The notes under the pieces: model-generated
What the model was told of the DNA's origin: nothing
Databases searched by the model: none
What the model saw: the letters and a program-made list of their open reading frames with translations, nothing else
Assembly (NCBI GenBank): GCA_033297075.1
Contig: MU858052.1
Span: forward strand, 62,001 to 126,000
Length of the DNA stretch: 64,000 bases
Origin: Rhypophila decipiens
Taxonomy: Eukaryota > Ascomycota > Sordariomycetes > Sordariales > Naviculisporaceae
Direction of reading: 5' to 3'
Translations under genes and position numbers: made by a program
In this document: in pieces, positions 22,701 through 32,083 of the stretch
Layout of the letters: the number at the start of each line of letters is the position of its first letter
Position numbering within the stretch: the stretch's first letter is position 1

Positions 22701-25700
22701 GAGACCTTGATCAGCCTGGGCGACAAGCGCTCCGTCTCGGTCCGCAGTGCGGATCGCTTCATGAAGGCGCTGATGCACAACAAACTGGCTGGTTCACTGC
22801 TCATCAACATTGCTCAATACCGACAGAGCGCCATCTACAAGGTCCAGGACACCGAAGCCCACATCAAGTATCTGGCCACCATGGTTGACGATACCCATCT
22901 TATCTTTCTCCAGTATCTGGACCTCCTTCGGAGCAATATGGACAATGAGAAATTTGACAGTGTGGTTCCTGGTGTCGTGGATCTCATGCGGGAGTTTGGT
23001 CTCGAGGCGAGCCTTGCTTTCATGATTGGACGAGCCAGTCTCCGCTCCGACAAGGTCAAGGCCGCTGCGGTCGCTGATGCTGATGGCGACGTCTCGATGG
23101 AGACGGCTGGCGACGAGACCAAGCCCGATGCTGCTGAGTCCGACGACAGCCCCTCGAGGACTGTACGCCGAGCGGATCCTCTGGGCGAGGCCTTGCAGCC
23201 AGTGGTTGACGAGATATCAAGCGCTCTGCCAGACCAGGTTCTACGCTATCTCAGTCCGACATGCTTTGTGTTCTTCTGGTCGCTGCAGCTAGGCGACTTT
23301 TCATTCCCCCAGGACAGCTATCAGGCAGAAAATGCACGTCTTAAGAAAATGGCCGACGAGGTCATGAGGGATCGAAGCGACATGACGCGGCCAGGCATGA
23401 ACAGAAAGAATCAAAAGAGAAACGAGATCCTCGCTCGTCAGGATGCCGTGATCAAGGAGAACAGCAGGGAGATTGAGCGGTTCCACAAAGCCAGGCTGCA
23501 GATCTCCAAGCAGCTCAACGTTTGGTTCCCCGCTGCCATGTCCAAGGTTGATTTTACGGCCGACGCCCTGCTGGAGCATTGCATCGTTCCCCGGCTTCGA
23601 TTGTCAGCCGTCGATTCCGAGTATTGCTTCCGACTGATCAAGTTCTTGCACGAGTTCGCCGCGCCCAACTTCAAGCTCATGTCGTTTTATGACCAGCTGT
23701 TTAACCACAATCGCCTCCGTGCCATCATCTTCAACTGCACCGTGCGAGAAGCCGAGCACGTGGGACGATTCCTGAGAAACGTTCTGGGTGACTTGTCCAG
23801 ATGGCACGGCGACAAGAATGCGTACGAAAAGGAGGCTCTCGGCTCCAAGGATCTGCAAGGCAAGAAGACCAGACACTATCTTGGCTTCGCCACAGCCTTT
23901 GACGCCGATGACAAGCCAACCGCCTTTATCGAGCACGATCCATTCCGCGACCTCCTCTTTCGTTGGCATAAGGAACTCAACACTGCTTTGAGGTCTTGTC
24001 TTCATGGCTTGGAGTGGATGCATATCCGGAATGCCATCACAATTCTCAAGTCGGTCATTGACTTTTTCCCAGCCATCAACTTCATGGCGGACAAATTTCT
24101 GGAGCAACTCAAGACGATCACGGACCGCGAGGCTGCTTCCAAGACAGCATCCGAATCAGAACATGCCCATCGTGTTGATTTGTCAGTCACGGCCCAGACT
24201 GCTTATTCTGAGCTCCAGAAGAGGAAGAATAAGTGGATTCTTGTACAGGCATTCCGTCCCGGCCTCACTGGTGATGCAAAGGAAGAGAAGTCTGCCAGCG
24301 TGCCAGCCAACTCATCGCTCCGCGCCTCGGCACAAGAGTTCAAGCCAACGACCGGGAAGAAACAAACCACGACTGAGGTTGAGGATGGAGAAGTCAAGGA
24401 CGGAAAGACGTCTAAGCCCTCAAAGGAGACACCCAATGGAAGGGAACCAAGGGAGCCTGCGCGACCTTCATTGCCAGTCAGGGATACCGCCTCGAGGTCG
24501 AGTGCAGCCACGACGGCAGCACCAGCTCGAACAACAACGCCTCAGCCGATTCCCTCGGCTCCCGCTTCTGCACCTGGAGGTCGTTCCGAGACGAATAATA
24601 GATTCACGACGCTTCCCCCAGGTGGCCATGGGCTCCCCAACCGACCAGAGCTGCCGAGAAGGCCCGATGTGCCGATTCCCTCCAGCATCTCAGCTGATAG
24701 GTACGGATCTACTCGCCATGATCGACCCCCGCAGCCGCCGCGGGATGGGCGAGACTACAGAGACGCTCGTGAGCCGCGCGACCATCGGGAACCGCATCCT
24801 CATCCCGCACACGCGCGGGATGTTCGCGAACCTTATCCCCCTCGCGATGGCCGTGATCACAGGGCGCCTGAACCTCTACGACCTGAGAGACCGCGTGAAT
24901 TTCCTGGTCCTGACCGGCGCCCGGAGCCTGATTTGCGGGAATCAGGACGTCTATCTAGAGGAGACATGGGAAGACCAGCAGAGCTGCCTCCTCGATGGAA
25001 CGAACCGGCTCCTCCGCCGGAGAGAGAGAGCCGCCAAACTCGTGAGCGCGCACCTTCGGGTCGTCATGATGCCAGACCACCGAGAGATGGCCGCGAATCT
25101 CGAGAGAGCAGGGAGTCGAGGGACAACAGAGAGCATGCAGCCCCCGCACCGCCCCCACCTCCGCCTGCAGCCAAGGAAGCACCGGTGCCAGCCCTCAATC
25201 CAGACCGTGCCAGGCTGCTCGCCGAGCCTAAGCCTACCATCAACCCTGCTCGGGCTGCGCTCATAGACAATAATATCCGAGAGCCACCATCTCGAGAGCA
25301 CTCGTCGCGTTCCACGCCCAGGGATCAAGGCCGCGAGCGACCGCCTCGGACCGAGTCACCAAGACCACCAGTCACTGATGACCACGCTACACCAAGTGGT
25401 CCACAGGCCGACAAGGCTCGTGAAGAGCGCCATGGCAGACATCGCCACTCGGACTATCATGCATCGAGCCGGGATGGTCGCGCCGACAGTGCGCCGTCCC
25501 AGCCACGTCAAGACCGCAATGCTGAGCGAGAGAACGGAAGAGCAGCGGCCTTGCGGGATGCTATATCGGGTCCACCAGCTGGTCGTGGTGCTGAAGCCGA
25601 TCTCGGACGGCCAAGCCAGCAGGATCCCAACTACGGTCGGCTGAATGCTATCCAGTCAGTGGTCGATATTCCGACTGGTCCGGCTCCCCTGGGTCCGCGT

Positions 25701-27041
25701 GGGCGTGGCAGAAATACTGCTAGAGTCAGTTCTGTGAACAGCCTACCACCTCGCCAGGACGGCGGTCGATTCCAAGGGCCGGAGCCTACTCGCGCACCCT
25801 CTCCGGATCGGGCTCCGCCTACCGGACCTTCGGCACAGCGGCCTCCGCGCCGTGGCCAGTTCGACAACAATTCTGTGAATTCCACTCTGCCCAATGTGCC
25901 CCCACCAGCTCAGTCCACTGGTGTTCATCCTGAACGACTGCGCCAGATCAACAACCACCAGGCGCCTCCTACTGGCCCATCGGCGTCATCAGCACCACCC
26001 TCTGCCCCCACAGCTCCTGGCATCCATCCTGATCGATTGAACCAGATCGCGGCAGTGCCACAGCCATCTAGTCCCGCGCCTCATTCTCGGCCTCCCATGA
26101 ACACACCGGACCGCCCGTCCATGTCGGCTCCTAACACGGGCCCTCGGCAAGGTCCTCATGGGACCCCGAACACAGAGTTCTCCACCCCAACTGGCCCAGC
26201 ATCGTCCAACGAGCGAATGCGGCCTGGTGGAAATCGGCAACTTCGGGCCATCCAGAATACGCTGGACAAGGTTACGAGCGGCGACCGCTCTGGTGGTCGT
26301 ATGAGTCGTGCAAGACCCAACTTGGCAGGATCAGATGCGCAGATATTGGCTGGGCAATCCCCTGTTGGCACACCTGTGCACGAACGTTCTGACCCCATGC
26401 GAGACAGCTCCCGGCGTGAAATGAGCAGCGATCGAGCCCAGCGCGGCACTGAACCAATCCAGGTCGTGGGCGATAGTCGCGACCCACGCGGAAATGCCAA
26501 TGGTGACGAATACAGTACTAGCCGAGACCACGAGCGCAGCAGTCGGCGAGATCACCATCGATCTGATCGCAGCAATCGTCCGTCTAGACGGAGCAGCAGG
26601 GAACGCAGCCCCGGTCCGAGCCGCGAGAATAAGGAGCCACGCGACTATAGAGAAAGAAGATCGGATGCCGTGGCAACAGCCGTCAGTGGAAGCAACAGAG
26701 AACCAGAGAGAGACTCGGGTTCATCTCGACGGTCCACATCCATGCGCGACTTGACTTCGAGCCGAGACGCCATGCCACCAAGAGGGGAGATGGCACCGCC
26801 CCGGGAGTCGAGCCATCGCCAACATCGCAACGACGGACCTCCAAGCGGACCACCGATGGGGGGCCGTGTGCCTATCGATGAATACCCCGGACGCAGTGCA
26901 TCATCTAGAGGAAGCGGCGGTCCTCGGGAGTCGAGATCTAGCAACGATCTGAGAGGAGATGACGGAAGGAGGAAGCGGAGGAGTGAGGGTCCCCCTACGG
27001 ACTCGGCTGGTGGCCACCAGGACAAGCGACCGAGGCGTTAG
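19719..27041 (+). CDS. tho2: THO complex subunit 2 (Tho2/THOC2)
   Basis: One uninterrupted exon of 2440 residues from the ATG at 19719. Tho2 is the scaffold of the nuclear THO/TREX complex, which couples RNA polymerase II elongation to mRNP assembly and export. The N-terminal 115 residues are basic and Pro/Ser-rich. The THOC2 N-terminal helical region follows (about 115-760, including NLLYRQSNYNLLREETEGYS). The central Tho2 block is near 805-880 (LEPIKKAFARTRLETLSTMK), and the C-terminal Tho2 domain is at about 1165-1515 (LPDQVLRYLSPTCFVFFWSL). The last 900 residues are disordered and rich in Arg, Pro, Asp, Glu and Ser, with RD/RE/RS dipeptides and several related RLxxI-type motifs between 1965 and 2190. 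It is much longer than yeast Tho2 (about 1600). The long open frames in other phases here are shadows of this biased tail. Confidence 0.95.
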   Translation: MPPKRKRNDRGPSDGGSSRPSPYRPDSQMDRDRGYDNSRSGRGGGGRNLRRGPDRRDSPNSFGGAPPPPASPGLARPPSSSSTTNAPSAPASQVPAPTPAAAPVPSQPEVFEPMQSWYHYEIITEDRLSRWSEGARQEVIDHGAQSRDDEDLTEVATIFQEIIHSVIDGRLPGADAGKAVKDILGPAPENEDHSSLAFDPHTLFLDTVATLVEVEAAPYRPQLTEFMMATEVSPALMRQILEPQLLTSLGLVRESFYKYGIRVATNLLYRQSNYNLLREETEGYSKLVTELFATSSNEPPSYDYVQSAFNRVMSLIGTFDIGPGRVLDVTLDVFAAVLIKQFRFFVKFLRVSSWWPRNLAKQNNVFTGGLPVWAHLGHQSWNTEKDEEEEIARQRLERDIGFWDRAREIKLDAFFELGGRQLTPADEQRLINGLTGNERYSDFELEWIKITKTLPPSGNRDAAQMLGFKLRFYTSEARDPEDVLPANLLYLTALLIKIGFISLVDLWEHVWPLDEEMEKVRVARIKELEEEERKNRPGGASNALMMAGALPDDMPPPSGSRRDAGATKADPDSKMTEAAEEKPKLPTPDDQKVLLLRCLLTIGAIPEALFIIGRHDWILPAYPDLYPLIHRILHHSIETVHQQSRPVESSPSACPPKSLPHEDQSGVPKGSVKLADAPPKRALRWPHADNADTNEGTSYRFYWDEWSDNVPVCQTVDDLFTLCDTFLNLSGVHIGQDPALVAKICGIGIKSLAEDQSSENKMRWLELLKRLLVPSLSLGDPNSSVVDTVWRLLGQYPIHVRYNIYAEWYEGSISRLEPIKKAFARTRLETLSTMKRLSLTNIPQMAKTLAKTAYASPGVVCKVALLQIESYSNLIEAFVECAKYFTELGYDVLVWSVLSSLGGQQRSRTSASSVLLTSQWLQALSRFSGKVFQRYSNMDPTPILRYVNDQLLKGNSTDLVILKELISSMGGVVSDVDFTDAQIRAMTGGEILRRETLISLGDKRSVSVRSADRFMKALMHNKLAGSLLINIAQYRQSAIYKVQDTEAHIKYLATMVDDTHLIFLQYLDLLRSNMDNEKFDSVVPGVVDLMREFGLEASLAFMIGRASLRSDKVKAAAVADADGDVSMETAGDETKPDAAESDDSPSRTVRRADPLGEALQPVVDEISSALPDQVLRYLSPTCFVFFWSLQLGDFSFPQDSYQAENARLKKMADEVMRDRSDMTRPGMNRKNQKRNEILARQDAVIKENSREIERFHKARLQISKQLNVWFPAAMSKVDFTADALLEHCIVPRLRLSAVDSEYCFRLIKFLHEFAAPNFKLMSFYDQLFNHNRLRAIIFNCTVREAEHVGRFLRNVLGDLSRWHGDKNAYEKEALGSKDLQGKKTRHYLGFATAFDADDKPTAFIEHDPFRDLLFRWHKELNTALRSCLHGLEWMHIRNAITILKSVIDFFPAINFMADKFLEQLKTITDREAASKTASESEHAHRVDLSVTAQTAYSELQKRKNKWILVQAFRPGLTGDAKEEKSASVPANSSLRASAQEFKPTTGKKQTTTEVEDGEVKDGKTSKPSKETPNGREPREPARPSLPVRDTASRSSAATTAAPARTTTPQPIPSAPASAPGGRSETNNRFTTLPPGGHGLPNRPELPRRPDVPIPSSISADRYGSTRHDRPPQPPRDGRDYRDAREPRDHREPHPHPAHARDVREPYPPRDGRDHRAPEPLRPERPREFPGPDRRPEPDLRESGRLSRGDMGRPAELPPRWNEPAPPPERESRQTRERAPSGRHDARPPRDGRESRESRESRDNREHAAPAPPPPPPAAKEAPVPALNPDRARLLAEPKPTINPARAALIDNNIREPPSREHSSRSTPRDQGRERPPRTESPRPPVTDDHATPSGPQADKAREERHGRHRHSDYHASSRDGRADSAPSQPRQDRNAERENGRAAALRDAISGPPAGRGAEADLGRPSQQDPNYGRLNAIQSVVDIPTGPAPLGPRGRGRNTARVSSVNSLPPRQDGGRFQGPEPTRAPSPDRAPPTGPSAQRPPRRGQFDNNSVNSTLPNVPPPAQSTGVHPERLRQINNHQAPPTGPSASSAPPSAPTAPGIHPDRLNQIAAVPQPSSPAPHSRPPMNTPDRPSMSAPNTGPRQGPHGTPNTEFSTPTGPASSNERMRPGGNRQLRAIQNTLDKVTSGDRSGGRMSRARPNLAGSDAQILAGQSPVGTPVHERSDPMRDSSRREMSSDRAQRGTEPIQVVGDSRDPRGNANGDEYSTSRDHERSSRRDHHRSDRSNRPSRRSSRERSPGPSRENKEPRDYRERRSDAVATAVSGSNREPERDSGSSRRSTSMRDLTSSRDAMPPRGEMAPPRESSHRQHRNDGPPSGPPMGGRVPIDEYPGRSASSRGSGGPRESRSSNDLRGDDGRRKRRSEGPPTDSAGGHQDKRPRR

Positions 27042-29389
27042 AAACACGGTAGATCGTGAGATTCATGAAGTGGTTATGTCAGACTAGGAGTGGAGAGATA
27101 AGGACGAAATAAGAAAGAAAAAGAAAAAAAAAGGTCAAGAAGTTTTAGAAGGAGCATGGTTTTTTCACATTTTTGGTATCCATAGAGACAACGCCTACGA
27201 GCATGATACATTGGCTTGGGAGAGGAGGATACGAGCGGTATTATTGTTACAACAACTTGGGGGAGAGGATGGAGGGCGAAGGAAGATTATTTATCGAGCA
27301 CTCACAATCACCACACATGTTTTCTCCCACAAAAGAGTTTGCAAGATTTTCAGGAGGGCAAGGAGTCAGGACAACGGCACGCCCGTCTCATCGAGGCAAA
27401 CAGGCCAGCAGGAGATGCGGGGCCGTATTGCAATCATGCCCGGACAAATTTGAACCTTGGACAAGACTGGGCCGGTACCGGCGGCAAGCTGGGAGCAGCA
27501 CCTGCCCGGTGGGCACTGGGGCACGGGTGGGTTGCTGTTTCCCGACGACATCCATCATCTCAGACGGCAGGCAGGGGAGTAGCACCTACCGTATCTCACA
27601 GGGAGGTTGCTGTTCCCCCAAAGGAATTCAATTTTGCCTGCCGTTTCTGCCTGCCAGCCAGCATCGGTCCAGTCCCGGGGGATACGTCGAAATGGTCAAG
27701 ATTTCCCGGCATGATTGCAATACCTCACCTTCCCGGCATCCTCCGTCTCCTGCTAGGCACCACACACACACTCGCACAAGCATTTATCTAGTCTTTTTCT
27801 TTTAAAAAATTGTCGCAATATCATCATTTGTATCAACAATCATCATTACGGGTGTTTCTGGCCTTGGGTTTGGTCTTTTTTTTTCTTATCATCACAACGG
27901 CATCGGCATCAGAATGCGAACGAATTACTGGGAACAAAAATTTTACCCATCATGATGACGACTCTTCTTTTTTTTTATGGCATTTACTTTTGCATGTGAC
28001 AACGAAACAAGACAAGACAACCGACTACGATACCACTGGCAGCATTGCATGATTCGGCGTTCTGGGCTTTATTTACTTTGACATTTTCCATCGCATGGCA
28101 GCAACACTCGACACTAAAGGCGTATTTCTCGATATATTCCTTTCCTCCCTCGCCCGAGGGAGGCACTACGGCCCTTCTTTGGCCTTGGTCAAAGGGGAGG
28201 GAGGGACAGGGAGCAGCACACTTCCAGCCATTGTGTTGTTAATACGTTCCAACGGGATGGCGCATATTGGTTTTCTCAACTGCTGCGACGATGGGATGCA
28301 GTAACCCGGCAGTAAAGACGTTATATTCCTCTCTCGCCATTCTATGTGCATTTTCTACGTTTCGACTTTTGGACCCTTTCCTCGTACATCCGACTGGATC
28401 ATTACATTCTTTCCACTCGGCTACTGTCGATTCCACGTTCCATAACAACGGACATGGGCATCCATCCCTCGACATTATATCTTCTGTAATTATATGGCTT
28501 ATAGACGGGGAGTTTAAACATGGCATAACGAAATAAATGGGCTGCATAAAACACCACGAGACGACTTAGTTTCTTTACATGTAAAATATGGTTTATATAA
28601 TTTGTATTATTGAGATACCCCCTTTTCTTTCTTTTCTTTTGCTTCCTAGAAGATAGAAGCTAAGATACGATAATGAACTCCTTTCAAATCTCGAGATAAA
28701 CAAGTACGTAGCTGCCCCCTGCTCCCTGTTTCTTATAAGAGACCTCTGGTTTCACTTCGAAATTGCCACCGTTAGCACAAGCTCTTCGGCTGCTGTGGCA
28801 GAAAAAGGAGACAGGCTGGAACCAGATGCAGACAGCGGCGATACAAAATTAGACTCTCATTTCCAGCTTCCGGTTCCCGGCGCCGGTCCTACGGCGTGTA
28901 TACAATTATCTTGTCTTGCTTGATGGGATCGGCTGCCCCACCATCCATTCCCGTTAGTTTCGTTACTTTGTTTCGTCCTTGTTCCTTTATCTCTTTTGTT
29001 ATTTATTTCTGTTTCTCTTTCTCTCTCACCCGCCGCACCGACAAACGGGAGACATGAGATAGAATACGTCCGGCAAGATATGACACAATAAGATAACATT
29101 GAAACAAATCAACGATTTATTTCTCATCCAGCCTTGACAAACTATATAAGTAACGAATAATATAATCAACCTAATAGCCGATGGGTATCAACACTCCAAC
29201 CAGCCAGACCAAAGAAAGCAAATGCTCAGACGCAAAAAGGCCATCATTATATCCTACAGAGGATTTTACTAAAAGAAACGTGGATTAAACATGACATAGA
29301 CCGGGTATAAGTACGTATAAGTGATTTTCCTCTCCCTCCTTTCCTCTCCAGTTCAATATCCAGCCTAGAAGCTTCGTAGACATGTATAC
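27042..29389. other. Intergenic between convergent THO2 and CSC1-type genes
   Basis: 2.3 kb between two gene ends. A purine-rich run follows the THO2 stop (27108-27140). A foldback element is at 27408-27754. The rest is low-complexity T/C-rich DNA (27875-27990, 28618-28650). Overlapping open frames at 27.2-27.8 kb share no family features. Confidence 0.5.
27408..27754. mobile_element. Foldback/MITE-like element with inverted repeat ends
   Basis: The left arm has AGCAGGAGA (27408) then GTATTGCAATCATGCC (27425-27440). The right arm has the reverse complements GGCATGATTGCAATAC (27708-27723) then TCTCCTGCT (27746-27754). Similarity also continues inward (CGG, AAAT, TTGA). Between the arms, two related blocks, AGCACCTGCC...GGTTGCTGTT and AGCACCTACC...GGTTGCTGTT, lie near 27497-27540 and 27582-27616. 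Non-coding; classed as MITE-like from structure only. Confidence 0.55.
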
Positions 29390-32083
29390 TCAGTAGTAAA
29401 TCTTCTCCTCCCAGACAGGGGGACGCGTAGTCTCCCTGTCCCAGACCAACTTGCCCTTCTCGTCCAGTTCACAGCCCTCATCCGTGATGGGGATGACCTT
29501 GCTTGTATGGGCAATCTCCTGCTTCGAAACACCAGCCGCGTCCGAGGGGATCCACAACAAAGGTGTATGCGACGTCACCGAGGGAGGATAGTAGGCGTTC
29601 CTCGCAATGTCGTCGGGATACTCGTCAATGCCCTCGTAGTGGGGCACCAGAGCTCGCAGGGTGTTGTAGTCAGAGTAAACCCATGGCTTCAAAAACTTGG
29701 CCAAGAAGTTGGGCTTCTTGCCCGCACCCACGGGCTTGTGCTCTGCAGCAGGCGCCGAATCGAACCTGTCGACACCGTTGGTGGGCTTCTCGGCGCTCAT
29801 GCTTGGCCCAGCAGCTACACCGCTGTCCGTGCCCGATGCAACCTCGGGATCGAGGAGTCTTGCAGATTCCTCCTCAGCGAGCAGGGTCAATGGGAGGTTG
29901 TAGAGCAAAGGGTCGATGGCGCCGTTCAGGCTGATGTGGAAAAGAATAGTAAAGATGAGGAAGATGACCATCAGAATCAAAGGCCATGGTTGCGCAGAGG
30001 CACCGAGCAGACCAATCATGCAGAGCTCAGCCAGGTAGATTCCGGTAAACAGCTGCTTGATAGCGCGCGGGTAAATCAGGCCACGAGTGTCGATCTGCGT
30101 GTCGGTGACGAAAAGGACATTGTACCGCCAAGCCAGGTAAAACAGCCCAAGGGCAATCGTGGCCCAGCCGAGCATCAGTGGAGCAATGACGGCGTAAGTG
30201 ATGGCTGGACAAGGTTAGCTACCACATTTACATAGATGCAATCAATAAGAAAAAGAGAACGTACAAATAACAGCAATGTTGGTATAAACCGGGAGGGTGC
30301 TTCCCCAAGAGATGGCGCTGAGGTTGGCCCACTTGTTGTAGAGCGCACGGGGTGTCGAGGCCAGGAACTTGTAGAGAATCTGGAAAATGGCGAATCCGAT
30401 GACCTGAGTGAGCACACCCGTAGCGATGGTCAAGCCCTGGACGATAAAATACGATATGTAGAAGTTGGAGGATTTGGGCAGGCTGCTGGCCAGAATCGTC
30501 GTGGCAGATGAGGGGTTGTCTTTGATCTGGAGCGCAACAGCAGAGGCCGACGAGGTCATTGTGGTTATCAAAAAGACCTGGACAACTTGGAAGATGAAGT
30601 AGGCGTTCTGGGTAAACAGCTCAACTCTACTGAGCGAAGGCTCGCCGCAGAGCTTGGCGCACAGCCGCATGACAACGGGCACCAGGGACATCAGGATGGA
30701 GAGCGCAACTGCTGGCAGAAGACCGGTAATGACGCCCATGATGATGGATGGGATCTTGTCCAGCCATGTCAAAAATTCGAGTTTCTTGAGTTTGTCCACA
30801 TTGCTGATAGCGCCGACCGCTGCGACAGGAACGGCCCAGAAGATGATCATGGCAGCGATGAATGCATAGACGGCGTAGCGGCGGAGGACCCTCTGCCACC
30901 AAGGGATGGCGAGGGCGCTCCAGACAACCTCACTAGGGCGGATGCCGACGTACTTGGGTGTCATGTGAAGACCCTGGTGGTGAGCGAGGATCTGGGCGGC
31001 GCCCTCAGCTTCGGACTGCGACTTGAATTCGATAAAGACGCTGGGTGTCTTCTTGTAGCTTCCAGCACGGTACCTGGCCTGGGTGTCTTCGGCGGCGGGA
31101 ATCAGGCGCTCGAGCTCCTGGCGACACCAGTTGATTGTGTCGACCTTTTTGCCAAGCAATCCCAAGGGGCCAAGTTTGTGTGTTGGGCGCTTCTTGTTGG
31201 GGACCCAGCGGGCAGCAATACTGCCAGACTCGGTGTCGCCGACAGGCAGAGGATGTTCGGGATCCTCAGCATGGCCACCGTTCTTCAGCGCCTTCTGGCG
31301 CTCCTTATTTGCGAGCTTGATCAACTTGACCTCGGCCTTCTCAAGGCGGAAGGCCACCTTGTCACGCTCCTTGATGGTCTCGTCGAGTTCCTTGGTATTG
31401 CTGGTGATCCAGATGTTCCTGACTGTGGGCCCAAAAACCTTGCGCAGCTTGCCTTCATCCAGATACACGGTGGGGACCGAGGTGAACAGCACGGTGCGAG
31501 ACGAGATGCGGTTCGCGTAGAATGGGCTCATGAGGAAGGCTTGGCGCATATTTACGAAGAAGATGCACTCGCGCATGATCATGTACATGACGAAACCATA
31601 GTAGACCCAGCCAACAAGAACGTGGGCAAAGTAGCGGTTGCTTTTCGTATTCGCGTCGATATTTCCGTACGTCAGGATATCGAGCTGCTCCTGGCCTCCA
31701 CCGCCTGTCGCATTGATGGGGAACAGAACAGGCCAAGTGATGAGGCAGCCAACAAAGGTGATGATGGTCACAATCCGCAGGAATCGGATGAAGAAGTAGG
31801 CGTCGAGCGACTGGTGCTGGAGGGCGTAGACGTCGGGTATCTTCCAAAACGTACCGAACCAGTTAAACAAGCCGCTCGCGAGAGGAGGCGAGCGTTCGTT
31901 TTCTCTCAAGCTCCCGATGTAGGTTCTCGGGGCATAGAAACGCTTCTGGCTCCGGCGCAGAATCAAGAAGACGACCAGATAGGCGGCCGAAATCAATAAG
32001 ACGGGCACGAGCGTCGAGACCATGCCCGACAGCGACACGGGCTTGTTCTCATCGGGGTCAACCGCTTGTCCTTGGTTCGACAT
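29390..32083 (-). CDS. CSC1/OSCA/TMEM63-family cation channel (DUF221, Rsn1-like)
   Basis: Two exons: 32083-30265 and 30204-29390, intron 30264-30205 (GTACGT...GTCCAG), giving 877 residues. The family forms mechanically or osmotically gated, calcium-permeable channels. Visible: a first N-terminal membrane segment (about 22-42, VSTLVPVLLISAAYLVVFLI), two more before 180, then a large cytosolic loop (about 190-400) with an RRM-like fold region and a charged helix (LDETIKERDKVAFRLEKAEV). The TM core follows, starting RYAVYAFIAAMIIFWAVPVA and including NAYFIFQVVQVFLITTMTSS, and continues across the splice into ITYAVIAPLMLGWATIALGL. The C-terminal roughly 150 residues are soluble and contain YSDYNTLRALVPHYEGIDEY. 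The exact paralogue (Csc1 versus Rsn1, Phm7, Spo75) cannot be settled here. Convergent with THO2. Confidence 0.92.

Noticed and set aside
24004..25266. 420-codon alternative frame inside THO2
   Set aside because: Opened by the Arg/Pro/Glu-rich low-complexity tail of THO2, which itself continues unbroken across it.
27173..27805. Overlapping frames of about 200 codons after THO2
   Set aside because: Both frames coincide with the foldback element and its repeats, show no domain, and lack a supported start or splice sites.
30587..31999. 470-codon plus-strand open frame
   Set aside because: Antisense shadow of the CSC1-type gene; the composition mirrors the opposite strand and has no family features.
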